Shown in pieces: positions 23,508 to 32,035 of a stretch of 64,000 bases of DNA (position 1 is the stretch's first letter; the number at the start of each line of letters is the position of its first letter). Source of the DNA: a virus; the IMG/VR virus record IMGVR_UViG_3300008262_000018, positions 1-64,000 of that record, one strand, 5' to 3'. Both the position numbers and the translations under genes were made by a program. The notes beneath the pieces are model-generated. The model made no database searches, was not told the origin of the DNA, and worked only from the letters and a program-made list of their open reading frames with translations.

Positions 23508-24443
23508 ATGAAACTTACAAATACGTTAGTTATCATTTTTGCAATACTTTGCATTTTACTTTCTTATTGTACAAAAGAACATTTTGAAGAAAATACAAAA
23601 CTTCCTTTAGATTTCAAACCACAATCGTGTGATTTTTTAAACGGAAATTATAATGTGGTAGGTAGAATGTTACCAGAAGAACAAGTAATTGCTTTTAGAA
23701 GAGGGAGCAAAATAAAAGATACAGATAGAGATGGAATAACTGATACGCAAGATAATTGCTCTGTAACATTTAATCCAGATCAATTAGACTCTGATAAAGA
23801 TGGTCTAGGAGATGCTTGTGATGCTACACCTTTTGCTCCTCCTCCTGCATTTGGACCATGGGTGATATTTTTAGATTTTGATGGGCACACCGTTAATACA
23901 CCTTATTGGAATGGTGGTGTAGCATTTTATGCAACACCTTCTGGTCTTAGCTCAACAGAAATCAATAATATTGTAGATTCTGTAAGAAAAGATTTTGAGC
24001 AATTTGCTCCTATAGCTATCACCACAGATTCAACTGTTTACAATGCTGCTTCTTTAGTGAGAAGACAGAGGGTTATAATTACAGAATTTAATGAGTGGTA
24101 TGGAAGTGTAGGTGGTATAGCTTATATTGAATCTATGACATGGGGGTTAGAAGTTCCTTGTTTTGTATTTAGCAAAGCTCTTGCCTATAAACAAAAACCA
24201 ATTGCTGAAGCTATTTCTCATGAATCAGGACACACTTTAGGATTATATCACCAATCAAGGTGTGATGGAGCTACATTCATATCAGAATACAATCCTGGGT
24301 TTGGTACAGGTTCTACATCAAGAGCACCTATTATGGGTAGTTCTAATGCAAGAATAGGATATTGGTGGATTGGTCCTAACTCATTTGGATGTTCAACTAT
24401 CCAAAATGACAGTTTAATAATTAGACAAAAAGTTGGATTTTAG
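23508..24443 (+). CDS. Secreted metzincin-type zinc protease with TSP3 calcium repeats
   Basis: Three hundred and eleven residues. The N-terminal hydrophobic segment LVIIFAILCILLSYC is followed by TKEHFEEN, a likely lipoprotein signal with Cys 21 as the lipid site. Residues 70-103 hold DTDRDGITDTQDNC and DSDKDGLGDACD, thrombospondin type 3 calcium repeats. The catalytic motif HESGHTLGLYH (238-248) is a perfect HExxHxxGxxH, with a candidate Met-turn in PIMGSS. The enzyme would be exported and act in the periplasm or on the cell surface. This is unusual for a phage and suggests host origin. Confidence 0.85.
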   Translation: MKLTNTLVIIFAILCILLSYCTKEHFEENTKLPLDFKPQSCDFLNGNYNVVGRMLPEEQVIAFRRGSKIKDTDRDGITDTQDNCSVTFNPDQLDSDKDGLGDACDATPFAPPPAFGPWVIFLDFDGHTVNTPYWNGGVAFYATPSGLSSTEINNIVDSVRKDFEQFAPIAITTDSTVYNAASLVRRQRVIITEFNEWYGSVGGIAYIESMTWGLEVPCFVFSKALAYKQKPIAEAISHESGHTLGLYHQSRCDGATFISEYNPGFGTGSTSRAPIMGSSNARIGYWWIGPNSFGCSTIQNDSLIIRQKVGF

Positions 24444-24445
24444 AC

Positions 24446-24485
24446 TTTGAAAAGTTAATAAAATTGCGTAAATTATATTGTATAA
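24446..24485 (+). promoter_or_regulatory. Promoter of the stalk-protein unit
   Basis: TTTG (24446..24449), then about 20-24 bases, then AAATTATATTGTATAA (24470..24485). This aligns with ATTATATTGTA of the 33401 promoter. The ATG follows at 24491, so the leader is very short. Confidence 0.5.
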
Positions 24486-24490
24486 TCTAG

Positions 24491-24820
24491 ATGAAAAATA
24501 GTTGTAATAAATGTGAAAGTTGTTCTTCGTATGTTATACCTGGCACACCATGTGTTTCATGTTCAGGTACAGCATGTCAAGAAATTTATTACAGCAGTTG
24601 TGTAATTTATACGGGAGATTGTTTAAGTTGTTATGGAATAGAAGCAGGTGAAAATTTAACAGCGGTTATTGACAAATTACTAGATCTTATTTATGGGGAT
24701 TGTACACCTTCATCTACAACCACAAGTACGACAACTATTTCTCCTACAACAACAAGTACAACGATACAACCAACAACCACTACAACAACATTATTTTCAA
24801 TATGTGACGATTGTCATTAA
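24491..24820 (+). CDS. Cys-rich protein with mucin-like Thr/Ser tail
   Basis: One hundred and nine residues: CNKCESC and CVSC pairs, then the shared module SSCVIYTGDCLSCYGI (35-50) with a helix VIDKLLDLI. A 30-residue Thr/Ser run follows, and the tail is ICDDCH. The same module appears in the proteins at 27778, 28780 and 33493. The Thr run resembles the linkers of the larger stalk proteins. Likely part of a virion fibre or surface complex. Confidence 0.7.
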   Translation: MKNSCNKCESCSSYVIPGTPCVSCSGTACQEIYYSSCVIYTGDCLSCYGIEAGENLTAVIDKLLDLIYGDCTPSSTTTSTTTISPTTTSTTIQPTTTTTTLFSICDDCH

Positions 24821-24850
24821 AATTTTTTATAAAACTTAAAACTTAAAATT

Positions 24851-25600
24851 ATGCTTTGCGCTACTCCTTCTACAACTGCATGTGTTCCATGTATTCATCC
24901 TTTTGAATATCTATTTGAATTAGCTTATGTTGCAACAACTGGTACTAATAATACAACAGGTCTTGATGAAGCAATGGATAGAATATTAGATAAAGGAATA
25001 AGTATTCCAACTTGTAAATTATGCTGTCCTGATTGCGATGGTGTTTATTCTTTATCTTCTGTTGAAACATTTTTAAAATTAATAGAAGCCCTAATAACTT
25101 GGCCAGATTTTTATAATCAAGATAATAATTGTTGCACTAATACATATGCTTCAACTGAAACATTTTTAAAATTACAAGAATTTCAAGATTTTAATCCAGA
25201 ATATACTATTGCACAATGTTGCAATGGATTTAACGAATGTAAAGATGAATTAATATGTTGGATTACAGAAACTGCAAGAAATTCTTCAGTTGTAATTGAT
25301 AGACTACAAGATAAAGGTTTAGTTGAGTATGGTGCAATACAAAATAATTGCACAGGTGCTGTTTCTAGTAGTATTTGTAAATTTGTTGATCTTTTAGAAA
25401 AATATGAAAATGTTTCTACAGCAGAATCAAGATCTGAATTTATTGATAGACTTTTAGACAAAGGAATAACAATATCTTGTTTTGAGGGAGAAACACATAT
25501 GGCGAGCACTGAAACTTGGCTAAAATATGGTGAAGCTATAAATGGAGGTGGTGCTGTTCCTGCTCTTGGTGAAACAACTACTACTACAACTGTTGCATAA
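24851..25600 (+). CDS. Cys-rich stalk paralogue 1
   Basis: Two hundred and forty-nine residues. It starts with Thr/Cys residues, then CVPCIHPFEYLFELAY, and has repeated units DRILDKGISI-x(3)-CKLCCPDC, VETFLKL, DRLQDKGLVEYG, DRLLDKGITISC, STETWLKYGEA. Internal repeats of a helix, a CC knot and ETFLK-like helix suggest a three-unit solenoid. It ends in TTTTTVA. Three diverged paralogues follow in tandem. No family is recognised; a fibre or host-contact role is inferred from position. Confidence 0.75.
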   Translation: MLCATPSTTACVPCIHPFEYLFELAYVATTGTNNTTGLDEAMDRILDKGISIPTCKLCCPDCDGVYSLSSVETFLKLIEALITWPDFYNQDNNCCTNTYASTETFLKLQEFQDFNPEYTIAQCCNGFNECKDELICWITETARNSSVVIDRLQDKGLVEYGAIQNNCTGAVSSSICKFVDLLEKYENVSTAESRSEFIDRLLDKGITISCFEGETHMASTETWLKYGEAINGGGAVPALGETTTTTTVA

Positions 25601-25625
25601 TAAATACATTAAAGAATAAAACACA

Positions 25626-26303
25626 ATGCAGTGTTCAACACCAATTATAGAACCGTGTGTACCTTGTAAGCATCCTTTAGAATATCTTTTTGAGAATGCT
25701 TATAAGGCTACACTTGGTTTAGAAAATAAAGTTTCATTTATTGAATCTTTATTTGCAATTTTAGATGTAGGATTGTTTGTAACAAATTGTAATATATGTT
25801 GTCCAAGTTGTACAGGTACATATATTTTAACAAACGTAGAAACATTTTTACTATACTCAGAAAATGTTCAATTTTTGAACAATGATGAGTGTTGCAAGAA
25901 TTTCTTTTTATCAACTGAAGCATATTTAGTAGTTGGGGAAGCTTATGACGGATTTGAAATATTTAGTAATTCATGTTGTAATACAAGTTTTAATGAATGT
26001 TTAAATAAACTTATTTGTTGGATAAATAAGCCAGAAGGATCTTCTGATAATTTAGATAGAATATTGGATAAAGGAGTTATTGAGTATGATGGATTTTATG
26101 ATAAATGTACAGGTAAACTTACATCTGGTTTGTGTTATATTGCTGAATTTTTGAAGAAAAATTGTGATTTGCGTATTGGTGTAACAAATGCACAATTTTT
26201 AGATTTACTACTAGAAAGAGGTATTGTTGTAGAGTGTAGAGAAAATCAAGTATTTATTGGTTCAGTACAAACTTATTTACAATATGCAGAAGCTGTAGGA
26301 TAA
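25626..26303 (+). CDS. Cys-rich stalk paralogue 2
   Basis: Two hundred and twenty-five residues. CVPCKHPLEYLFENAYKA near the start matches CVPCIHPFEYLFELAY of the upstream gene. The later landmarks are also shared: CNICCPSCTGTY, NVETFLLYSE, CCNTSFNECLNKLICWI, DRILDKGVIEYDG and LLERGIVVEC. It keeps all the CC pairs of paralogue 1, so tandem duplication with divergence is clear from the sequence. Confidence 0.75.
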   Translation: MQCSTPIIEPCVPCKHPLEYLFENAYKATLGLENKVSFIESLFAILDVGLFVTNCNICCPSCTGTYILTNVETFLLYSENVQFLNNDECCKNFFLSTEAYLVVGEAYDGFEIFSNSCCNTSFNECLNKLICWINKPEGSSDNLDRILDKGVIEYDGFYDKCTGKLTSGLCYIAEFLKKNCDLRIGVTNAQFLDLLLERGIVVECRENQVFIGSVQTYLQYAEAVG

Positions 26304-26314
26304 TATTATATAAA

Positions 26315-27064
26315 ATGTTAGAAAATAATATACATACTAATTCTTGTATAACAACAACTACTACAGATTGTTGCTTTGTAGAATGTACAACTACTACTAC
26401 ACTTCCATGTATAAACCCTATTGATGAACTGTTTAATATAGCTACTATATTTTCTGAAGTTAATGGAGTTAATAAATTAGAAGCATTAGTAAGAGTTTTA
26501 GACGAGGGATTTATATTAAATAGTTGTGGAATGTGTTGTCCTTCATGTACATACATTTTTACAAATGGAAAGGGATATGATAGTATTATTGATGCTATTT
26601 TCCCACCACCAGCACTTTCAGATCAACTCTTGGAAGCAAATGAATCTAATGGTGCAGATGTTGTTTGTTGTGTAAATATATATGGTTCGTATATGAATCT
26701 TCTTCCTCTTTTAAGTAATGATTCTTATAATCTACTATGTTGTAATGAGTTTACAAATTGTGCAGAATCAATATTTGAATATTTTTCTGAAAATAGTTGT
26801 GAAACTTCTGCTCTATTTGAAATAGATGATCTATCTACACTTTTGATAACTATGATAGAGAATGGAATTGTTGAACAAGGTACAATAAATGGAGAATCTC
26901 AAGTGTGTAATATATTTGAATATATGAAAGATTATTTTGAAACTCCATGTTTTTTAGATGAATTTTTTACAATATTAGACAAAGGTATTGTTATAGATTG
27001 TACAGATGGTAGAATGTTTATTTCATCGAATGAAACATATATAAAAAGATTAATTAATATATAA
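26315..27064 (+). CDS. Cys-rich stalk paralogue 3
   Basis: Two hundred and forty-nine residues. The N-terminus has two Thr runs (CITTTTTDCCF, CTTTTTLPC) before CINPIDELFNIA. Shared landmarks are VLDEGFILNSCGMCCPSCTY, VVCCVNIYGSYM, CCNEFTNCAES, IENGIVEQG and LDKGIVIDC. It is the most diverged in the middle section. Position and landmarks make it a member of the tandem set. Confidence 0.75.
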   Translation: MLENNIHTNSCITTTTTDCCFVECTTTTTLPCINPIDELFNIATIFSEVNGVNKLEALVRVLDEGFILNSCGMCCPSCTYIFTNGKGYDSIIDAIFPPPALSDQLLEANESNGADVVCCVNIYGSYMNLLPLLSNDSYNLLCCNEFTNCAESIFEYFSENSCETSALFEIDDLSTLLITMIENGIVEQGTINGESQVCNIFEYMKDYFETPCFLDEFFTILDKGIVIDCTDGRMFISSNETYIKRLINI

Positions 27065-27066
27065 AT

Positions 27067-27735
27067 ATGAGCTGTTGTTTAAGTCCCATAGAATACTTTA
27101 TAGAATATGTAGATTATTTAAAATCTCAAGATCCTGGTATATTAATGGAAGATATTTTAACCAGTGGTCACATATTTCCAAATACAGTAAATATATGTTG
27201 TCCTGATTATTGCTCAAATGAATATATATTAATAGGTCAAGGAACGCAATCTCTTATTGATTATAACGATTTTGGTCCAGGGTTTGATTTTAGTAATTGT
27301 TGTGTAAATACATATTTTCAATTAAATAATTTTTTAAATATAAGTCAAGTTTATTTAGAAAATTTACCAGCTCCTCCACCTGTAACAACTACATTATATA
27401 ATGAATATAGAGCATGTTGCAATAATAATGATACTGCAAGATGTGTAAAAGAATTACTTGAACATACTAATTCAACAGCATTAAAAGAATGGTTTTATTA
27501 TTTTGATGAAAGTAGTACAACTGGTCTTTTTGAATATAATGTTATAAATGGAAATTTTGGATTTTGTCAGTTAGTAGAAATATTAAAAACAAAAACACCA
27601 GTAATTGCTGAAGAATATATGTTAGCAATATTAACATTAGGATTAGTTGTTTCTTGTAAAAATAATGGAACATTTGTAGGAGGTTTAGAGACTTATACTA
27701 ATACTTATTATCCTGATTCAGGTGGTCCTGATTAA
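27067..27735 (+). CDS. Cys-rich stalk paralogue 4
   Basis: Two hundred and twenty-two residues starting MSCCLSPIEYFIEYVDYL, the same opening as its upstream relatives without the Thr leader. Shared landmarks: NICCPDYCSNEYIL, NCCVNTYFQLNNFLN, ACCNNNDTARCVKELLEH, LTLGLVVSC and GGLETYTNTY. It begins 2 bases after the previous stop. The set probably forms related subunits of one structure. Confidence 0.72.
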   Translation: MSCCLSPIEYFIEYVDYLKSQDPGILMEDILTSGHIFPNTVNICCPDYCSNEYILIGQGTQSLIDYNDFGPGFDFSNCCVNTYFQLNNFLNISQVYLENLPAPPPVTTTLYNEYRACCNNNDTARCVKELLEHTNSTALKEWFYYFDESSTTGLFEYNVINGNFGFCQLVEILKTKTPVIAEEYMLAILTLGLVVSCKNNGTFVGGLETYTNTYYPDSGGPD

Positions 27736-27777
27736 TCCTTAGTATACCTATTTATATAATAAATTTAAATTTAATAA

Positions 27778-28776
27778 ATGTCTTGCAATAACTGCAATAA
27801 TGATTGTTTAAATAACGAATCTTGCAATTGTAACTGTACAACAACAACAACGTGCAGTTCTGTTGCAGAAAAGCCATGCGTTACAATATGCAGCGATATT
27901 TATGCATCAGAATGTATTATATATGATGGAGAAGACAATGATTGTTTTGGTGTAAAAAAAGGAGATAAAGTAAAAGATATTATTAATAATATTATTATTA
28001 AACTTGCTGGAAATAATTGTAGTTGTGAATATGGAACTGCAACAATAAATTTAATTACAACTACTACTTCTAGCACTAGTACAACTACTACAACTACAGA
28101 ACCTCCGTATAGTTTATGTATTACAATATATGAAGAAAATAATTGTAATTTTGCGCCAAAAGAAATAACAGCTGGATCATTTATAAATGGAAAAGAAACA
28201 TATACGTTTACATATAATTCTATTAATTATATAATTAAATGGTCAATTGTAGATGAAAGATGGGAGTTATTTTTAACAAGTAATTTTGCATTTCCTATAG
28301 CATATTTAGAACAAGATGTATTACATCCTATTGCACCATTAAAAGGTGATTTATCTACGCATCCAGAACTTTCTTGGAAGATGTATGGAATTGATTCAAT
28401 ACTTGTCACAACTAGAACGTGTTGTCCTGAAAATTTGTGTGCTTTGTTTACTGTAGAGGATGGTTCTTTTGAAACTACTATACAATCACCTTACGATACA
28501 ATAGCAAATCTTCCATCACAACCTTTAAATTTAAAACATGCTTATGTAGGGTGTAAAGATTCATTTACTTTTCAAATAAAATGGAACTTATTTACAGGTA
28601 AGTATGAGCTTATTAATAGTAGTGGTAATGTTGTGGGATATACAACAGAAACAAATTTAGAAACCGTTGACTATATAAATTGGATAATTGATCCTCTTTA
28701 TTATGATACTCCTTTTAGAACATTTAAAACAAAGGTGGGTAGTTGTACAACTACTACAACCACAATCATTGATTAA
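27778..28776 (+). CDS. Cys-rich stalk protein with Thr linkers and repeat domain
   Basis: Three hundred and thirty-two residues. The first 35 are Asn/Cys/Thr-rich. Module SECIIYDGEDNDCFGV is at 44-59. A Thr/Ser linker (ITTTTSSTSTTTTTTEPP) follows, and then a beta domain in two copies: CITIYEENNC to TYTFTYNSINYIIKWSI, and CALFTVEDGS to FTFQIKWNLFTGKYELI. It ends TTTTTTIID. The composition points to an extended, disulfide- or metal-linked surface protein. Confidence 0.75.
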   Translation: MSCNNCNNDCLNNESCNCNCTTTTTCSSVAEKPCVTICSDIYASECIIYDGEDNDCFGVKKGDKVKDIINNIIIKLAGNNCSCEYGTATINLITTTTSSTSTTTTTTEPPYSLCITIYEENNCNFAPKEITAGSFINGKETYTFTYNSINYIIKWSIVDERWELFLTSNFAFPIAYLEQDVLHPIAPLKGDLSTHPELSWKMYGIDSILVTTRTCCPENLCALFTVEDGSFETTIQSPYDTIANLPSQPLNLKHAYVGCKDSFTFQIKWNLFTGKYELINSSGNVVGYTTETNLETVDYINWIIDPLYYDTPFRTFKTKVGSCTTTTTTIID

Positions 28777-28779
28777 CAA

Positions 28780-29100
28780 ATGAATTGTCCTACAAATACA
28801 TATAGTTGTTGTAATTCTTGTTGTAGTAGCTCATGTAGTTGTAAAAAAATAACTACCACAACAACTACTACAATTCCTCCAATTCCTTGCAATGTTAATA
28901 ATTGTGAGCAAGTTATTGATTTACAATGTATTATGCACTATGAACAATTAGAATGTTTATCTATTGAAAGTAATGATTTACAAAGTTTAATTGGAATTAT
29001 TTTTGAAAAAATAACAGGATATAATTGTTCTTGTAATTTTGGTGATGTTATAGTACAAAACTTTATTACTACAACCACAAGTACTATTTTAATTGATTAA
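28780..29100 (+). CDS. Short Cys/Thr-rich stalk protein
   Basis: One hundred and six residues. A very cysteine-rich start (CCNSCCSSSCSC), a Thr run, then the shared module LQCIMHYEQLECLSI (48-62) with a following helix, and a TTTTST-ILID ending like the upstream protein. It reads as a reduced copy of the 24491 and 27778 proteins. Confidence 0.7.
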   Translation: MNCPTNTYSCCNSCCSSSCSCKKITTTTTTTIPPIPCNVNNCEQVIDLQCIMHYEQLECLSIESNDLQSLIGIIFEKITGYNCSCNFGDVIVQNFITTTTSTILID

Positions 29101-29107
29101 TTTAATA

Positions 29108-29758
29108 ATGAAAATATTTTTTAAAATATCATCTTTAGGAATTGGGTTAGGACCAGAATTTATACTATATGATAATTATAGTTTAACTATTCCTTTTAAA
29201 TTTTCTAGTCAACAATTGTTAGATGGCGTTGAAATATTAGTTAATGATTTAGCTACAAATATATATGTAAAATCAACAGGTGTATTTTGTAATGATCCTT
29301 GCGTATATGATGTTAAAAATTATGTAATACCTTTTGCTACAACAACGACTACTACTAGTTCAAGTACAACAACTACTACCACTAATAGTAGTACTACTAC
29401 ATCTACTACTACTACTAGCAGTAGCACTACTACTAGTACTACCACTAGCAATGGTACTACCACCACATCTACCAGTAGTACAACAACAACTACATCTACT
29501 AGTAGTACAACAACTAGTACAACTACTACACCTCCTCCTGTTTGTAATTGTTATAGAGTACAAAATGAAGGAGGATCTTTATCAACATATAGTTATACAG
29601 CATGTAATGGAAATATATTTGATAATGTACTAATAGGTGCTGGCGTAACAGTTTATATATGTGCTGTTATTGATACAGTAGTTACAGGTCCAGAAGTTAC
29701 TGAATTAAATCTAGCAACTAGTTGTTTGGATAGTCCAGAGTGTATTCCAATTGATTAA
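29108..29758 (+). CDS. Mucin-like stalk protein
   Basis: Two hundred and sixteen residues from the ATG at 29108; a TTG at 29093 lies in the previous gene. Residues 1-72 form a beta domain (GIGLGPEFILYDNYSL, QLLDGVEILVNDLATNIYVK). About 65 residues of almost pure Thr and Ser follow. The C-terminal domain begins PPPVCNCYRVQNEGGSL. The N-terminal domain recurs in the next gene. The Thr/Ser block is an extended stalk and a candidate for O-glycosylation by the enzymes 1.3 kb downstream. Confidence 0.75.
   Translation: MKIFFKISSLGIGLGPEFILYDNYSLTIPFKFSSQQLLDGVEILVNDLATNIYVKSTGVFCNDPCVYDVKNYVIPFATTTTTTSSSTTTTTTNSSTTTSTTTTSSSTTTSTTTSNGTTTTSTSSTTTTTSTSSTTTSTTTTPPPVCNCYRVQNEGGSLSTYSYTACNGNIFDNVLIGAGVTVYICAVIDTVVTGPEVTELNLATSCLDSPECIPID
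29337..29530 (+). repeat. ACT/ACA trinucleotide-rich tract inside the stalk gene
   Basis: About 190 bases composed almost entirely of ACA, ACT, AGT, AGC and TCT codons for Thr and Ser in the 29108 gene. It is impure, so perfect-repeat slippage is limited. Similar tracts lie at 29987..30130 and 30367..30441 in the next gene, allowing recombination between genes. Confidence 0.75.
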
Positions 29759-29761
29759 TAT

Positions 29762-31069
29762 ATGACAAAAACTATTTATATACAATTTATTCCACCAATA
29801 GGATATTATTCAGGTCCTAATTTTAGTATTACACCTAATATTGGTACTGCTGTTCCTAATGTATTTTCAAAAGAAGATTTATTAGATGGGGTGTATGTTA
29901 CAGTAGATGAGTTAGTTACTAGTGTAAGTATAAAATCTATTGGAGGAGGATGTAATAATGAGGTAATTTATCCTATAAAATTAATTACAACTACAACTAC
30001 TACTATTCCTGTAACAACAACAACAACTGCTGGTACTTCAACAACAACTAGTACTACGAGTACTAGTACAACAACAAGCACATCAACTACTTCTACTACA
30101 TCCACATCTACAACCAGCACTACAACACAACCACCATGTAAATGTTATAAAATAACAAATACATCATCTGTTTCTAGTATTTCTGGTAATTATAATCCTT
30201 GTGATGGTCTTGGCTCATTCTTAATTGCGCCTACACAATCTGTATATATTTGTACAAGATTTGAAAGTTCTATTGTTTATACTGTAAATGGAAGTCTTGC
30301 TACTCGTATAGAAATTACAAATGCGAATCCTGCTTATCCAAATTGTCCATGTAGTGGAATAATTCCAACGACAACAACAACATCTAGCAGTACAACTACA
30401 AGTACTACTACGAGTACAAGTACTACAACAACTACTACACAACCACCTTATTATACATGGAACATGTCCTCTACGTACAATACTGAGTCGCAAGCGGCTG
30501 CAGCTGGTTGTCAAAATACACTTGTTGTATACACAGGTGTTCCTTTAACAGCACCTTTTGTACAATTTTATACTAATGCATTACTTACTATTCCATTAAC
30601 AACAACAGGTTGGGTTACAGTTAATGATGGTACAAATCTTTTAATTCTAAATTTAGTAGCTGGTATTATAACACAAACAATTCCATTTGGAAAATGCAAT
30701 TCTGTTCATATAGGACTATCTATTACAAAAGATGCAACAAATTGTTATATGACAGCTACTGTTACTAAAGGAATTGTTTTAGACAATTTAGATATTAATG
30801 GTTCATTTTATACCTCTAGTAATTCTGTATGTGGATCAACTCCTATATCAACTTGTGGTTTTTCATTTATAATTCCAGCAGGATCTGTTGTAGGTTATAC
30901 ATATACAACAGCTGGATTATGCGGTGGTGGACCTGGCATATTATCTGCTTATTTAAATTCTTTAACAGTAGAAGGTGTTGCAATTACAACTCCTGCACAA
31001 TTTGAAGATATAAATAGTACAAATTATGGAATATTTAGTAGCTATTTAATTTGTACGCCTTTACCATAA
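29762..31069 (+). CDS. Large mucin-like stalk/fibre protein
   Basis: Four hundred and thirty-five residues. The N-terminal domain (GYYSGPNFSITPN, DLLDGVYVTVDELVTSVSIK) is a paralogue of that in the 29108 protein. Then come a Thr/Ser stalk at about 75-122, a domain CKCYKITNTSSVSSISGNYN, and a second Thr/Ser stalk at about 203-223. The 210-residue C-terminal beta domain (WNMSSTYNTESQAAAAGC) has no counterpart nearby. The unique C-terminus is the likely host-facing tip. It is the last gene before the glycosylation cassette. Confidence 0.75.
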   Translation: MTKTIYIQFIPPIGYYSGPNFSITPNIGTAVPNVFSKEDLLDGVYVTVDELVTSVSIKSIGGGCNNEVIYPIKLITTTTTTIPVTTTTTAGTSTTTSTTSTSTTTSTSTTSTTSTSTTSTTTQPPCKCYKITNTSSVSSISGNYNPCDGLGSFLIAPTQSVYICTRFESSIVYTVNGSLATRIEITNANPAYPNCPCSGIIPTTTTTSSSTTTSTTTSTSTTTTTTQPPYYTWNMSSTYNTESQAAAAGCQNTLVVYTGVPLTAPFVQFYTNALLTIPLTTTGWVTVNDGTNLLILNLVAGIITQTIPFGKCNSVHIGLSITKDATNCYMTATVTKGIVLDNLDINGSFYTSSNSVCGSTPISTCGFSFIIPAGSVVGYTYTTAGLCGGGPGILSAYLNSLTVEGVAITTPAQFEDINSTNYGIFSSYLICTPLP

Positions 31070-31083
31070 AATTTGTATTTTTG
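31050..31083 (+). promoter_or_regulatory. Promoter of the glycosylation cassette
   Basis: TTTG (31050..31053), 22 bases, TATTTTTG (31076..31083), a perfect TAnnTTTG -7 box. It overlaps the end of the fibre gene and is followed by TAAAAACCAACATTT and the ATG at 31099. Confidence 0.6.
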
Positions 31084-31098
31084 TAAAAACCAACATTT

Positions 31099-32019
31099 AT
31101 GAAATTTATATGTGCGCAACCAGCCATAGACTATTACACATGGCAGGTTGAAGTAATGATTAACAACTTTATTAAAAATGGTGTTAATCCTAATGACATA
31201 CACATTTTGTGTGCATACCACGACATAATTCCAAAAACATGGAAAAAGTTGCAAATGCACTATAATGATGTATGTTTTTTCTTTTACAAAGATACACGAG
31301 GTAATCAATTCTATATTCCTTCTATTTATTTTAATATGATGAAACATCATATTAAGGCTCATCCTGAGCTAGAAAAAGAAGTGTTATTTCTTCATGATTC
31401 AGATATTATATTTACACGTCCTATTGATTTTAGTGAAATGGAAAAAGGGGACACTTGGTATTTAAGTGATACTGTAGGTTACATTGGCACCCAGTACATT
31501 TTAACAAAAGGAGAAGATGTTTATTTAGATATGTGTAGAGTGATGGAAATAGATCCATCTATTCCTAAAGAAAGAAATGCAGATTCAGGTGGCGCTCAGC
31601 ATATTGTAAAAAATACAACATACGAGTATTGGGATAAGGTGGAGAAAGATTCAATTAAGCTATATAAACATTTTTGTGAAACAGAACCTCATTATAAAGG
31701 CGAGGGGTATCCAATACAAAAATGGACAGCAGGAATGTGGTCTCTTTTGTGGAATGCTTGGAAGTTTGGACATACAACAAAAGTGGATAAAAGATTAGAT
31801 TTTTGTTGGGCTACAGATTTTATACAAAGATGGGAGCAAGCCCCAATATTTCATAATGCTGGAGTAACAGAAGATAGAAAAGATTTATTCTTTAAAGCTG
31901 CTTATATTAGTAAACTTCCATATAATGAAGTAAAGATAGAAAATATAAGTAATAAGTTTTGTTCTTATAAGTACACAGAAGAATTATTAAAAACCAAAGA
32001 AATATCGTGTTTAATTTAA
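31099..32019 (+). CDS. GT-A glycosyltransferase, possibly peptidyl-Ser/Hyp type
   Basis: Three hundred and six residues. LFLHDSDIIFTRPIDF at about 95-110 carries a D-x-D metal-binding motif within a GT-A fold. QKWTAGMWSLLWNAWKFGH followed by DFCWATDF lies near 212-240, where plant hydroxyproline arabinosyltransferases and serine galactosyltransferases have their acceptor segment; this likeness is remembered, not computed. It would use a nucleotide sugar and Mn2+. Following directly after Thr/Ser-rich stalks, a peptide-Ser/Thr acceptor is attractive. Confidence 0.65.
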   Translation: MKFICAQPAIDYYTWQVEVMINNFIKNGVNPNDIHILCAYHDIIPKTWKKLQMHYNDVCFFFYKDTRGNQFYIPSIYFNMMKHHIKAHPELEKEVLFLHDSDIIFTRPIDFSEMEKGDTWYLSDTVGYIGTQYILTKGEDVYLDMCRVMEIDPSIPKERNADSGGAQHIVKNTTYEYWDKVEKDSIKLYKHFCETEPHYKGEGYPIQKWTAGMWSLLWNAWKFGHTTKVDKRLDFCWATDFIQRWEQAPIFHNAGVTEDRKDLFFKAAYISKLPYNEVKIENISNKFCSYKYTEELLKTKEISCLI

Positions 32020-32035
32020 AAACCAATAAAAATAT

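Noticed and set aside
29334-29633. Open frames on both strands of the Thr/Ser tract
   Set aside because: The trinucleotide composition keeps all frames open; they are shadows of the 29108 gene.
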